Assembly: GCA_045656145.1 (NCBI GenBank)
Contig: JAZOQP010000016.1
Span: forward strand, 1-59,218
Direction of reading: 5' to 3'
From: SIG565 sp045656145
Lineage (GTDB): Bacteria; Bacillota; Clostridia; Oscillospirales; Acutalibacteraceae
Length of the DNA stretch: 59,218 nt
Of this stretch, positions 17,917 through 26,769 are shown piece after piece. The position numbers and the translations under genes are program-made. The notes under the pieces are model-generated. The model did no database searches. It was given only the letters and a program-made list of their open reading frames with translations, and had not been told where the DNA came from. Numbering within the stretch: position 1 is the stretch's first letter; each line of letters begins with the position of its first letter.

Positions 17917-18174
17917 ATGAAAACAACAGGTATTTTAAGAGCAGTTGATAAAAACGGCAGAATTGTTATTCCTATGGAATTGCGCCGCCAGTTAGAGGTT
18001 GAAAACGAAGTGGACAGTTTTGAAATTTTTATGGATGATGATAAAATCATTCTTAAAAAATATAACCCCGGCTGTATTTTCTGCGGTGAGGTAGGCGATA
18101 CATTAAAGTTTAAAGACCGCCATGTTTGCACCGCCTGCATTCAAAAATTAGAAAATATGAAAAATTCAATTTAA
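17917..18174 (+). CDS. AbrB/SpoVT-type transcriptional regulator with zinc motif
   Basis: This 85-residue protein has an N-terminal AbrB swapped-hairpin DNA-binding domain, TGILRAVDKNGRIVIPMELR with a continuing FEIFMDDDKIILKKY strand. A C-terminal Cys4 cluster follows, CIFCGEV...HVCTAC, expected to bind zinc. Proteins of this layout are common transition-state regulators in Clostridia. It has a consensus promoter and an AGGAGG ribosome-binding site, and is followed closely by the membrane-protein operon, with which it may be co-transcribed. The DNA targets are unknown. Confidence 0.9.
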   Translation: MKTTGILRAVDKNGRIVIPMELRRQLEVENEVDSFEIFMDDDKIILKKYNPGCIFCGEVGDTLKFKDRHVCTACIQKLENMKNSI

Positions 18175-18186
18175 GGGGTGCTTTTA

Positions 18187-18924
18187 GTGGAATTCTCGGT
18201 TAATTCCCCAATTCTTTTTATAATGGTTGGGGTTATAATTGCGGCTGTTTTAGGGCAGTCGATATTCTTCTTGGTAAAGGCTTGGCGAAGAGGAAAAGAG
18301 CTAGGAATGGATGCCAAGAAATTAAAGAAAATTGCCGTGTCTGCGGCTATATTTACAATAGCACCCGCCGTTGCAATTGTTATAAGCATTATGGCGTTAT
18401 CTAAAGATTTAGGTCTTCCTCTTCCTTGGCTAAGGCTAAGTGTTGTGGGCTCCCTTTCATATGAAGCCATCGCTGCAAATAATGCTGCAAATGCAATGGG
18501 AGTAACGCTTGGAGCCGGCAATTCATTTACCGCTTCTCAATATGTTACAATTGCGCTTGTTATGACACTTAGCATTATGGTTGGCATTTGGCTTGTGCCG
18601 TTAATTGCCAAAAAGATGCAAAACGGAATGGTTAATCTTGAAAAGCGTGATAAAAAGTGGTCTGATATTTTTCAGTCAGCTCTCTTTATCGGTATGATTT
18701 CGGCTTTTGTGGGATTCATTTTCTGCGATTTTTCTTCGGTTTTCTCGGGAGATTTATCGGGTCTTATTCCGGTTTTTGTAATGCTTGTATCGGCTCTGGT
18801 TATGTGCGTTGCGGGTATACTTGTTAAAAAGATAAAGGCGGCTTGGATAGCCGATTATGCTCTTCCCATAAGTTTGGTTTTGGGAATGGCAAGCGCTATT
18901 CCTCTAACCGCATGGTTATCATAG
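18187..18924 (+). CDS. DUF5058 family membrane protein
   Basis: This is a polytopic membrane protein of about 245 residues with roughly seven hydrophobic segments. The N-terminus FSVNSPILFIMVGVIIAAV and the loop YEAIAANNAANAMG look like DUF5058. I choose GTG 18187, well spaced behind AAGGGG, over GTG 18178, which overlaps that site. It forms an operon with the next membrane protein (15-base gap) and an M20 peptidase, which suggests a two-component amino-acid or dipeptide transporter. No transport function is proven for the family. Confidence 0.7.
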   Translation: MEFSVNSPILFIMVGVIIAAVLGQSIFFLVKAWRRGKELGMDAKKLKKIAVSAAIFTIAPAVAIVISIMALSKDLGLPLPWLRLSVVGSLSYEAIAANNAANAMGVTLGAGNSFTASQYVTIALVMTLSIMVGIWLVPLIAKKMQNGMVNLEKRDKKWSDIFQSALFIGMISAFVGFIFCDFSSVFSGDLSGLIPVFVMLVSALVMCVAGILVKKIKAAWIADYALPISLVLGMASAIPLTAWLS

Positions 18925-18939
18925 AAAGGGGGAAGCAAA

Positions 18940-19596
18940 ATGAGTGATTATATTAAAAAATTACATAAATATGGCACCATCTGGAATCTTTCCATGATGC
19001 TTATTTTACTTGCTTTCCCGGTAGCTATTTGGCTCATTTTCGGAGCCACCCCTGATTTTAAGGGCCTTCTTTTAGGCCTTATTGCAACCGCACCTATGTA
19101 TTGGGCGGTTGGCGTTGTTGAGGTTATAACATATATTCCAATGCTTGGAGCAGGTGGTTCATACCTATCCTTTGTAACGGGTAATATATCAAATCTCAAG
19201 CTTCCTTGTGCGCTTGGTGCTTTAGAGCAGGCGGGCGTTAAGGCAAATTCTGAGGAGGGCGAGGTTGTTTCAACCATTGCAATAGCAGTATCCTCAATCG
19301 TTACAACCATTATCATAATTATAGGTGTTTTACTCATAACTCCGCTAACTCCCATTCTTAATTCCGAGGCTTTAGCTCCCGCATTTGCCCAGATGCTTCC
19401 AGCACTCTTTGGCGGACTTGGAGTTGTTTTCATTTCGAAAAATGTCAAAATTGCGCTTTTGCCCATAACCTTAATGATGGTGTTATTCATCGCCGTTCCC
19501 GCGCTTAACGAGGGAACAGTTGGAATAATGGTGCCCGTAAGCGTTATATTCACGCTTGTTATGAGCCGAATTATGTATAAAAAAGGAATGCTTTAA
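18940..19596 (+). CDS. polytopic membrane protein, probable partner of the DUF5058 protein
   Basis: This 218-residue protein has about six membrane segments and a conserved-looking loop GAGGSYLSFVTGNISNLKLP, reminiscent of helical-hairpin substrate sites in secondary carriers. The ATG at 18940 has AAAGGGGG upstream. It starts 15 bases after the DUF5058 gene and ends one base before the M20 peptidase gene, so the three are very probably made together. I do not recognise a named transporter family. A split permease for peptides or acylated amino acids is an inference from context. Confidence 0.6.
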   Translation: MSDYIKKLHKYGTIWNLSMMLILLAFPVAIWLIFGATPDFKGLLLGLIATAPMYWAVGVVEVITYIPMLGAGGSYLSFVTGNISNLKLPCALGALEQAGVKANSEEGEVVSTIAIAVSSIVTTIIIIIGVLLITPLTPILNSEALAPAFAQMLPALFGGLGVVFISKNVKIALLPITLMMVLFIAVPALNEGTVGIMVPVSVIFTLVMSRIMYKKGML

Positions 19597-19597
19597 T

Positions 19598-21028
19598 ATG
19601 GGATATTTAATACTTTCTGTGCTTGTTTTAATTTTAGCGGTAGTTTTAATCCGCACCTTGTTATTTAAAGCGAAGCCGCAAAACTTTTCGGATGAAGATA
19701 AACCCGAATTTTCAGAAAAGGAAGCCATAGAAAACCTTTCTGAGTTGGTAAAATGTAAAACAGTATCGTTCTATGATTCTTCAAAAGAGGATGAGGCAGA
19801 GTTTGAAAAATTTTATGCTCTTCTGCCGAAGCTTTATCCTAATGTGTATAAATGCTGTGAAAAAATAGAACTTCCTGATCGCGCCTTGCTTTTTAAGTGG
19901 CAAGGTGAGGAGGCTGAAAAACCCACAGTTTTAATGGCGCATTTCGATGTTGTTCCTGTTAGTGAAGAAAATTGGGATAAGCCGCCATTTGATGCTATAA
20001 TTGAGAATGGTGTTATGTATGGCAGAGGCACCCTAGATACAAAGGTAACCTTTAACGGAATTCTAACCGCCGCCGATACATTAATTGCAAAAGGATTTGT
20101 TCCGAAAAACGATATTTATATGGCCTTTTCGGGTGGTGAAGAGGTTAACGGAAACGGCGCTTTAAATATTGTGAATTGGTTTGAAGAAAACGGAATCACT
20201 CCGGAACTTGTTCTCGATGAGGGCGGCGCTGTGGTTCAAAATGTTTTTCCTGGTGTAAAGACACCCTGCGGACTCATTGGTATAGCAGAAAAGGGAATGC
20301 TTAATTTAGAGCTTTCGGTGAAATCTGCGGGTGGACATGCTTCGGCTCCGAAACCCCACACACCTATAGGTATACTTTCTTCGGCCTGCGTTTGCGCCGA
20401 GGGTTCTCCCTTTAAAATGCATATAACAAAGCCTGCAAAAGAAATGTTTGATACTTTAGGCAGAAATTCTAACTTTTTATATCGCCTTATTTTTGCAAAT
20501 CTTTGGCTTTTTGGCGGAGTTCTTGATATGCTCGGCAAAAAGAGCGGCGGCGAAATGAATGCTCTGCTCAGAACCACTGTTGCCTTCACTCAGGCTTCAG
20601 GCTCTGATGCACCGAACGTTATTCCGCCAAAGGCATCTTTGGTTGCTAATTTAAGGCTTAACCCTGAGGACACTATGGCGGGCGCTGCTGAATATATAAG
20701 GCGCGTTATAAATAATAGTGAAGTTGAAGTTAAGGTGTTAGGCGGTATGGAACCGAGCCGAGTAAGCAAAACCGATTGCGAAGCTTACAGAAGGGTGGAA
20801 AATGCGGTTGGAAACACCTGGAAAGGCGCTATAGTTTCTCCATACTTAATGGTGCAGTGTTCCGATAGCCGACATTACGGAAAAATATCCGATAAGGTCT
20901 ATCGTTTTTCGGCTATGGCTCTATCGAGCGAAGAGAGAGCAACCATTCATGGAAACAATGAGGGAATTAAATTGGAAAACATTGCAAAAGCAGTGGAATT
21001 TTTCATAAGAGTTATTAAAAATTCATAG
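19598..21028 (+). CDS. M20 family metallopeptidase
   Basis: This 476-residue enzyme has an N-terminal membrane segment (about 3-22) and an M20 catalytic domain. The zinc ligands and the catalytic pair are seen in LMAHFDVVPV, YGRGTLDTKVTFNG, FSGGEEVNGNGA, LDEGG and the C-terminal HGNNEG. An internal dimerisation domain is present. The layout resembles carboxypeptidase S/PM20D1-type enzymes, which cut or condense N-acyl amino acids or dipeptides. It is the third gene of the transporter-like operon, one base after its neighbour, and probably processes the transported substrate at the membrane. Confidence 0.85.
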   Translation: MGYLILSVLVLILAVVLIRTLLFKAKPQNFSDEDKPEFSEKEAIENLSELVKCKTVSFYDSSKEDEAEFEKFYALLPKLYPNVYKCCEKIELPDRALLFKWQGEEAEKPTVLMAHFDVVPVSEENWDKPPFDAIIENGVMYGRGTLDTKVTFNGILTAADTLIAKGFVPKNDIYMAFSGGEEVNGNGALNIVNWFEENGITPELVLDEGGAVVQNVFPGVKTPCGLIGIAEKGMLNLELSVKSAGGHASAPKPHTPIGILSSACVCAEGSPFKMHITKPAKEMFDTLGRNSNFLYRLIFANLWLFGGVLDMLGKKSGGEMNALLRTTVAFTQASGSDAPNVIPPKASLVANLRLNPEDTMAGAAEYIRRVINNSEVEVKVLGGMEPSRVSKTDCEAYRRVENAVGNTWKGAIVSPYLMVQCSDSRHYGKISDKVYRFSAMALSSEERATIHGNNEGIKLENIAKAVEFFIRVIKNS

Positions 21029-21057
21029 AATTTCGAAAAAATTTCGGGTAGTTTTTA

Positions 21058-21086
21058 TTGACAAATTATATATATTAATATAAAAT
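21058..21086 (+). promoter_or_regulatory. sigma-A promoter of the first solute-binding lipoprotein
   Basis: TTGACA (21058-21063) and TAAAAT (21081-21086) are exactly 17 bases apart, upstream of an AGAGGAGG ribosome-binding site. Confidence 0.82.
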
Positions 21087-21130
21087 TAGTTTGTGCCCTA
21101 ATAAATTAAATTTTTAGAGGAGGAAATATT

Positions 21131-22468
21131 ATGGCAAAAATCATTAAAAGAACCTTAGCCGTAATGCTATCTTTAGCACTTGTGTTCTCTCTTTGTGCTT
21201 GTGGTAGCGGATCAGCTGGCGGTTCAACAAATGCCGGTTCTGCAGGTAATGCCGCAGCAGAAGCTTTCGATACCGATGGCTTTATTGCAAGCATGCCCTC
21301 AGAGCTCAAAGGTACCACAGTTACATTCTTAAACTGGTACAATCCCGATGACCGCGCAGCAGAGAAAGCAAATATCGAAGCTTTCGAGCAGGCAAGTGGC
21401 ATTAACGTTGAGGTAATTGCACCCGAATACAAGCTTTATACCGATAAGCTTGCAGGTCTTGTAGCAACAGGCGAATCTCCTGACGTTATCCGTATGTCTG
21501 AGCCTCAGGCTGCGTGGATGAAGACTTTACAGCCTATCGTTAACACAGGTTACGATTTTGCTGATGAAGCATGGAGCGAGGCTGTTAAAGACCTTTACTC
21601 TGTAAATGGTATCCAATATGCTGCAAACCTTTCTTACACACCTTTCATCATCTTCTCAACCATCATTTATCACACCGATACAATGGAAGAGTGGGGATTC
21701 GATGATCCTTGGGAGCTTTGGAAGAAGGGCGAATGGACCTGGGAAAAGATGAACGAAATGAGCAAAGAGTGGATTAAGCAGGGACCGGAATATTATGGTT
21801 TATCAACCGTAAACTTCGAAGCTGCTGCTTCTACTAAGGGTCTTGACTTTTTAAGCTATGATGGCAAACAGTGGAATTTAGACCTTTATGGCACTGAAAT
21901 TCTTGATGTTTGGAAGGGCATTGTTGAAGACCGCGAAAATCGTTACTCAGTTCAGGGTACCAACACAACCTTTGATAATGTAAAGCATAAGGCTTTATTC
22001 GGTTATTCCGATTCAACAGGTCTCGAAGCTTCATCTGCTTATGGCTCTAAGCTTAAGAAGAGAGGCGTTTGGGGTGTAGCTCCTGTTCCGAAGCATGCTG
22101 ATAGCGAATACTATGTACCGCTTACCGAGCTCGTTGCTTGGGGTGTTCCGATTGGTGCTAAGAACCCTAAGGCTGTTCCTTACTTCATTTCTCACTATGC
22201 TAACCTTGCTAAGTATGATGTTGATACATTCTTCTATAATGAGCAGGCTAAGGCTGTGTTTGAAGATATGGTTTCTCAGCCCAACCGTTTCTGCTCAATG
22301 TCATCAGTTGTATTTACATTTGATGCAAACCCATTCATCTGGCATGTTTATAACAATGCTGCTTCTTCTCAGCTCACAACATTTATTCAGGCTCAGGAAT
22401 ATCGTTGCCAGGATATGTTAAATCAGCTTAATGAAGTTCTCGCAAAGATGAATACAGAAATTAAGTAA
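21131..22468 (+). CDS. extracellular solute-binding lipoprotein (ABC family 1)
   Basis: This 445-residue protein has a lipoprotein signal (lipobox LCAC, about residues 22-25), a short Gly/Ser/Ala linker and a bacterial family-1 solute-binding fold. Typical segments are VTFLNWYNPDD, ASGINVEVIAPEY, LVATGESPDVIRM and KKRGVWGVAPVPK. Such proteins capture sugars or oligosaccharides for an ABC importer. No permease or ATPase gene is nearby, and the gene has its own promoter and terminator. The ligand is unknown. A close paralogue follows. Confidence 0.88.
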   Translation: MAKIIKRTLAVMLSLALVFSLCACGSGSAGGSTNAGSAGNAAAEAFDTDGFIASMPSELKGTTVTFLNWYNPDDRAAEKANIEAFEQASGINVEVIAPEYKLYTDKLAGLVATGESPDVIRMSEPQAAWMKTLQPIVNTGYDFADEAWSEAVKDLYSVNGIQYAANLSYTPFIIFSTIIYHTDTMEEWGFDDPWELWKKGEWTWEKMNEMSKEWIKQGPEYYGLSTVNFEAAASTKGLDFLSYDGKQWNLDLYGTEILDVWKGIVEDRENRYSVQGTNTTFDNVKHKALFGYSDSTGLEASSAYGSKLKKRGVWGVAPVPKHADSEYYVPLTELVAWGVPIGAKNPKAVPYFISHYANLAKYDVDTFFYNEQAKAVFEDMVSQPNRFCSMSSVVFTFDANPFIWHVYNNAASSQLTTFIQAQEYRCQDMLNQLNEVLAKMNTEIK

Positions 22469-22475
22469 ATTTTTA

Positions 22476-22507
22476 TAAAAAAGAGTCCTTCGGGGCTCTT
22501 TTTTTGT
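22476..22507 (+). terminator. terminator after the first solute-binding gene
   Basis: AAAAAAGAGTCC, a TTCG tetraloop, then GGGCTCTTTTTTT. Confidence 0.92.
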
Positions 22508-22535
22508 TGACAAAAATCTTCCTGTGATATAGAAT
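22507..22535 (+). promoter_or_regulatory. promoter of the second solute-binding lipoprotein
   Basis: TTGACA (22507-22512) and TAGAAT (22530-22535) are 17 bases apart, immediately after the preceding terminator. Each paralogue therefore has its own transcript. Confidence 0.8.
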
Positions 22536-22576
22536 AAGGGTGTACCCAAATTTTTTATTTTAAGGAGGAAAACTAA

Positions 22577-23920
22577 ATGGCAAAAATCGTTAAAAGAACC
22601 TTATCGATTATGTTGGCGCTCGCAGTTGTATTATCTCTTTGCGCTTGCGGCGGCTCAGCAGGTAACGGTTCAACAAATGTCGGTACTACCGGCGAAAACA
22701 CTGCAGCAAATGCTTTCGATACCGATGGATTCATTGCAAGCATGCCTGCAGAGCTCAAAGGTACCACAGTTACATTCTTAAACTGGTACAATCCCGATGA
22801 CCGCGCAGCAGAGAAAGCAAACATTGAAGCTTTCGAGCAGGTAAGCGGAATCAACGTTGAGGTAATTGCTCCTGAATACAAGCTTTATACCGATAAGCTT
22901 GCAGGTCTTGTAGCAACAGGCGAATCTCCTGATGTTATCCGTATGTCTGAGCCGAGAGCTGCTTGGATGAAAACTCTCCAGCCGATTACCAACACAGGCT
23001 ATGATTTCTCTGATAAAGCATGGAACGATGAGGTTAAAGAGCTTTATTCTGTAAATGGAATTCAGTATGCCGCAAACCTTTCTTACACACCTTTCTTCAT
23101 CTTCCCCACCATTATTTATCATACCGATACAATGGAAGAATGGGGCTTTGATGATCCTTGGGAGCTCTGGCAGAAGGGCGAATGGACCTGGGAAAAGATG
23201 GATGAAATGAGCAAAGAATGGGTAAAGCAGGGCCCTGATTATTATGGCTTTGGTACCGTAAACTTTGAAATGCCCGCTGCTACAATGGGTCTTGACTTCT
23301 TATCTTATGATGGTAAGCAGTGGAATATGGACCTTTATGATGCTGACCTTCTAAGCGTTTGGAAGAAAATTGTTGAGGGTAGAGAACAGCGTTATAGCGT
23401 TCAGGGTACCAACACAACCTTCGATAATGTAAAGCATAAGGCTTTATTTGGCTATTGCGATTCAACCGGACTTGAAGCTTCTTCTGAGTATGGTAACAAG
23501 CTTAAGAAGAGAGGCGTTTGGGGTGTAGCACCTGCTCCTAAATATGCTGATAGCGATTATTATGTATCAGTTCTAGAGCTCGTTGCTTGGGGCGTTCCGA
23601 TTGGCGCTAAAAACCCTGAGGCTGTTCCTTACTTCATTTCTCACTATGCAAACTTTGCTAAGTATGATTCCGAAACCTTCTTCTATAATGAGCAGGCTAA
23701 GGCTGTGTTCGAAGATATGGTTTCTCAGCCAAACCGTTTCTTATCGATGTCATCAACCGTTTTTGATGCTGATTCTAATAAGGCGATTGTTTGGGGCATT
23801 TATAATAATGCTGCTTCATCACAAATTTCAACATATATTCAGGAGAAAGAATATATTTGTCAGGATTTGTTAAATCAGCTTAATGAAGTTCTTACAAAGA
23901 TGAACACCGAAACAAAATAA
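22577..23920 (+). CDS. extracellular solute-binding lipoprotein, paralogue
   Basis: This 447-residue protein is very similar to the preceding gene product over its full length, with the same lipobox (LCAC), linker type and binding domain (VTFLNWYNPDDRA, EWTWEKMDEMSKEW, KKRGVWGVAPAPK). Differences cluster in the C-terminal third (LSMSSTVFDADSNKAIVW). A 72-base run near the 5' end is identical between the two genes (21301-21372 and 22750-22821), which points to a recent duplication or gene conversion. The ligand is unknown and no ABC permease is near. Confidence 0.88.
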   Translation: MAKIVKRTLSIMLALAVVLSLCACGGSAGNGSTNVGTTGENTAANAFDTDGFIASMPAELKGTTVTFLNWYNPDDRAAEKANIEAFEQVSGINVEVIAPEYKLYTDKLAGLVATGESPDVIRMSEPRAAWMKTLQPITNTGYDFSDKAWNDEVKELYSVNGIQYAANLSYTPFFIFPTIIYHTDTMEEWGFDDPWELWQKGEWTWEKMDEMSKEWVKQGPDYYGFGTVNFEMPAATMGLDFLSYDGKQWNMDLYDADLLSVWKKIVEGREQRYSVQGTNTTFDNVKHKALFGYCDSTGLEASSEYGNKLKKRGVWGVAPAPKYADSDYYVSVLELVAWGVPIGAKNPEAVPYFISHYANFAKYDSETFFYNEQAKAVFEDMVSQPNRFLSMSSTVFDADSNKAIVWGIYNNAASSQISTYIQEKEYICQDLLNQLNEVLTKMNTETK

Positions 23921-23928
23921 AAAATGCA

Positions 23929-23961
23929 AAAAAATAAGAGGCGCAAGCCTCTTATTTTTTT
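23929..23961. terminator. bidirectional terminator
   Basis: AAAAAATAAGAGGC, a GCAA loop, then GCCTCTTATTTTTTT, between convergent genes. Confidence 0.92.
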
Positions 23962-25343
23962 ATTATTTTATTGAGCATTTTAATTAACATTTTATAATTT
24001 AAAACAATTAACAATGCAATGCATAGGAATTGATAAAGAATCCATAAAGGTAATTCCAAAAGCATTATAACTGCCTGAATGGTAATAATAAGCGAATTTA
24101 TTACCACCCTTATAAATGATAATTCAATATCTTTATTTCGAAGCTTTATATCAACCGCTCTTACCAAATAAACCGTGAAATAACTGATTGCGGTTGCTAT
24201 TGCGGCGCCCTGCGCTAAGAGGATGGGGATAAAGAGCGCATTTAAAATAATGTTCATTAAAGCGCCAAGTGCGGTGGTGAGAAGTGTTGTAACGCTCTTT
24301 TTCTCGGCTAAATAAATGTTTCCAAGGAAAATAACAAAGCAGGAGAAAATTGTTGATAAAACGAGGAATGGAATATATTGCCAAGATGGATAGTAATCAG
24401 CGCTTAAAAGAATTTTGGTTACAAGTTTTGAGCAAATTATAATGGCCGATGCCACTATAAAAATAGTTCCCTGGAATGAGGAAAAAATATTGGAATAGAA
24501 ATTGTTTCTTGAGTTACTTTCATTTTCTTCAACCGCCGAAATCTGCCAGGCATCAAGGAAAATATGAGAAACCAAACTTAAAATGGTTGGGATTTTATAT
24601 GCCATGGAATAAAGTCCGTTAGCAGAGGGGCTTACCATATATTGAACAAAGAATCTATCCGATACATTAACTATCCACCAAAGAAGCGAGGTGGGGATAA
24701 GGGGCAGGGAGAAAAGAAGCATTTGGCGGATTAAGCCTAAATTTAATTTTCTAAAGTTTATAAATTGCCAAAGCTTCGCCTTAATGCCTAAAAAGATAAC
24801 CGAGCAAAAATCTGCCAAAATAATGGCTAAAAGATAGCCGCGAATTCCCATATTTAATGGAAGCAGGAATATAATTGTTAGCGAACAGGTAACAAATGTT
24901 GTAAAAATACCATCGAATGCATAAAGTTTTGATTTGCCTATTGCCCTTACGAAGTATGAGCAAATATGCCTGAGTGAAGACATAATTACATGGGCGTAAA
25001 GATAAATAATATAAATTTTAAGGTCTTCAACCCTAGCTATTAAGGGGGACGCTAACAAAAGCACCGCAAAGCCTAAAGCCACCGAGATGATGCCGGTTGT
25101 GAAAACCTCTCTTTTATCATGCTTTTTATCAAGGCCGAAGCGGATAAGCGCATTTTGAATGCCAAGCAAACAAATTGGCAGAAGCAGGCTTCCCGAGTTT
25201 ATTAAAATATCAAGCGTGCCGAATTCATCGGTCTGCATAGCGCGGGAATAGAAGAACACCATAATAAAGGATAGGATTTTTGAGCCAAATGTGCCAAAAG
25301 CAAAAATCACGGTGTTTCGCGCAAGACTTTTATATCTATTCAT
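23952..25343 (-). CDS. polysaccharide flippase (MATE/MOP superfamily)
   Basis: This 463-residue integral membrane protein has about 12-14 membrane segments. The N-terminus LARNTVIFAFGTFGSKILSF and YSRAMQTDEFGTLDIL are typical of Wzx/RfbX-type oligosaccharide flippases, which move lipid-linked sugars across the membrane. No glycosyltransferases are adjacent, so its substrate is open. The stop overlaps the shared terminator. A 21-base gap separates it from the COG2426 gene upstream on the same strand, so the two may be co-transcribed. Confidence 0.85.
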   Translation of the reverse strand: MNRYKSLARNTVIFAFGTFGSKILSFIMVFFYSRAMQTDEFGTLDILINSGSLLLPICLLGIQNALIRFGLDKKHDKREVFTTGIISVALGFAVLLLASPLIARVEDLKIYIIYLYAHVIMSSLRHICSYFVRAIGKSKLYAFDGIFTTFVTCSLTIIFLLPLNMGIRGYLLAIILADFCSVIFLGIKAKLWQFINFRKLNLGLIRQMLLFSLPLIPTSLLWWIVNVSDRFFVQYMVSPSANGLYSMAYKIPTILSLVSHIFLDAWQISAVEENESNSRNNFYSNIFSSFQGTIFIVASAIIICSKLVTKILLSADYYPSWQYIPFLVLSTIFSCFVIFLGNIYLAEKKSVTTLLTTALGALMNIILNALFIPILLAQGAAIATAISYFTVYLVRAVDIKLRNKDIELSFIRVVINSLIITIQAVIMLLELPLWILYQFLCIALLIVLNYKMLIKMLNKIIKK

Positions 25344-25364
25344 ATTAAACTTCCTTTTGGAATT

Positions 25365-25859
25365 TTAGATTAGTGAGATAAGCCAGGGAATAACATAGGA
25401 TATTATGCTCATTATTCCGCCCGCTAAAAATACGCCGAGGATAATTGCTAAAATTGCCTTTTTAAATTTAATGCCAAGGAGTGCCGCGATTAATGCCCCT
25501 GTCCAAGCGCCTGTGCCCGGAAGCGGTATGCCTACGAATATTAAAAGTCCCCAAAACTGATATTTTTGAATTTTTTCGCTTTTGCCGAGTGATTTAGCCT
25601 CAAGTTTTTCAACTGTAGGGCGGAAGGTTTTGGTGGTTTTCATCCATTTAAAAATAGGGATGATAAGTAAAAGAATAAAGGGAATTGGCAAAAGGTTGCC
25701 AAGCATACAAATAAGTATACCCTTTCCGTAAGGAATTCCCATAGCGCTTGCAACGGGAAGACCGCCGCGAAGTTCAACTATCGGGAGCATCGAAACAAAG
25801 AATGCCACCAATTCTCTCGGTATATCAAGGGCCTGAAACCAAGCAATAATACTTTGCAT
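25365..25859 (-). CDS. COG2426 small multidrug export-type membrane protein
   Basis: This 164-residue protein has about four membrane segments. ELVAFFVSMLPIVELRGGLP and GIPLPGTGAWTGALIAALLG are the signatures of the COG2426 'putative small multidrug export' family. The real substrate of the family is not established. It is upstream of the flippase gene with a 21-base gap. Confidence 0.85.
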   Translation of the reverse strand: MQSIIAWFQALDIPRELVAFFVSMLPIVELRGGLPVASAMGIPYGKGILICMLGNLLPIPFILLLIIPIFKWMKTTKTFRPTVEKLEAKSLGKSEKIQKYQFWGLLIFVGIPLPGTGAWTGALIAALLGIKFKKAILAIILGVFLAGGIMSIISYVIPWLISLI

Positions 25860-25994
25860 AAAATTTCTCCTTAAACAATAATTATATTTATTATACTACA
25901 TAATACAAATTTATTCAACCCAATTTTACCACTTGAAAGATACTGAATTTTTTGATACAATATTCATATAAAGGCTTTAAGGAGGCTAATTAAA

Positions 25995-26645
25995 ATGTTG
26001 GAAAATTTAAAAAAGTTAAATAAGGATATCAAGGTTTATTCGGTTTTTGATAAAGAGTTTGCTACATACGGCAGAGTTGTTAACGGAATTGATGTTGAAG
26101 AATTAACTAAGGTTGCCGAAACTATTGAAATGCCCAAAAGCGGAACACTTTATAAAGCAAGTGAAGAAAAATTTGAAGAATTAAGCATTGCCAAGACCAT
26201 TGAAAATGATTTATTCGGCGGCGTTCCCGCTCAGATGGGTTATTGCTGGGGCTATAACAGTATTATGGATGCTACCGAGTGGCATACAGGCAGCGAAATC
26301 AACATTGCCATTACCGATTTGGTTTTAATTTTAGGTCATGTTTGGGATATTGAGGATAACAAAATCGATTCATCTAAGTTTGAGGCCTTCTTTATGCCGA
26401 AGGGTACCGTTATTGAGTGCTATGCAACAAGCCTTCACTATTGCCCCTGCCAAACCGATGATAGCGGCTTTAAGAGCTTTGTTGGCTTACCTAAAGATAC
26501 AAATACAGATATTACCCATGAAAATAGCAACCCCTTACTTTTTGCAAAAAACAAGTGGTTAATAGCCCATTCGGATGCTAAATCTTTATTAGAAGATGGC
26601 GCATTAGAGGGTATATCAGGAATTAATCACATAATAAAATATTAA
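25995..26645 (+). CDS. DUF4867 family, cupin-like protein
   Basis: This is a cytoplasmic protein of 216 residues. The segments EWHTGSEINI, GHVWDIEDN, GTVIECYATSLHYCPCQ and NPLLFAKNKWLIAH fit DUF4867, with His/Glu residues arranged as in metal-binding cupins. The family often sits in sugar-use clusters and may be an isomerase or epimerase; function is unproven. The gene stands alone between divergent COG2426 and a terminator, with an AAGGAGG ribosome-binding site. Confidence 0.75.
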   Translation: MLENLKKLNKDIKVYSVFDKEFATYGRVVNGIDVEELTKVAETIEMPKSGTLYKASEEKFEELSIAKTIENDLFGGVPAQMGYCWGYNSIMDATEWHTGSEINIAITDLVLILGHVWDIEDNKIDSSKFEAFFMPKGTVIECYATSLHYCPCQTDDSGFKSFVGLPKDTNTDITHENSNPLLFAKNKWLIAHSDAKSLLEDGALEGISGINHIIKY

Positions 26646-26649
26646 TTTT

Positions 26650-26677
26650 AAATCGCCCCTTAAAAAAGGGCGATTTT
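26650..26677 (+). terminator. terminator after the DUF4867 gene
   Basis: AAATCGCCC, a loop, then GGGCGATTTT. Confidence 0.85.
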
Positions 26678-26702
26678 ATTATATGTAAAATAATGTAAAC
26701 TG

Positions 26703-26731
26703 TTGACATATACACTAAAAATTTATATAAT
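26703..26731 (+). promoter_or_regulatory. consensus promoter of the dockerin/cohesin operon
   Basis: TTGACA (26703-26708) and TATAAT (26726-26731) are separated by 17 bases, a perfect match. Confidence 0.88.
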
Positions 26732-26769
26732 TATAATGTATTATAATGACTAAAAGGGACTTATAAAAT

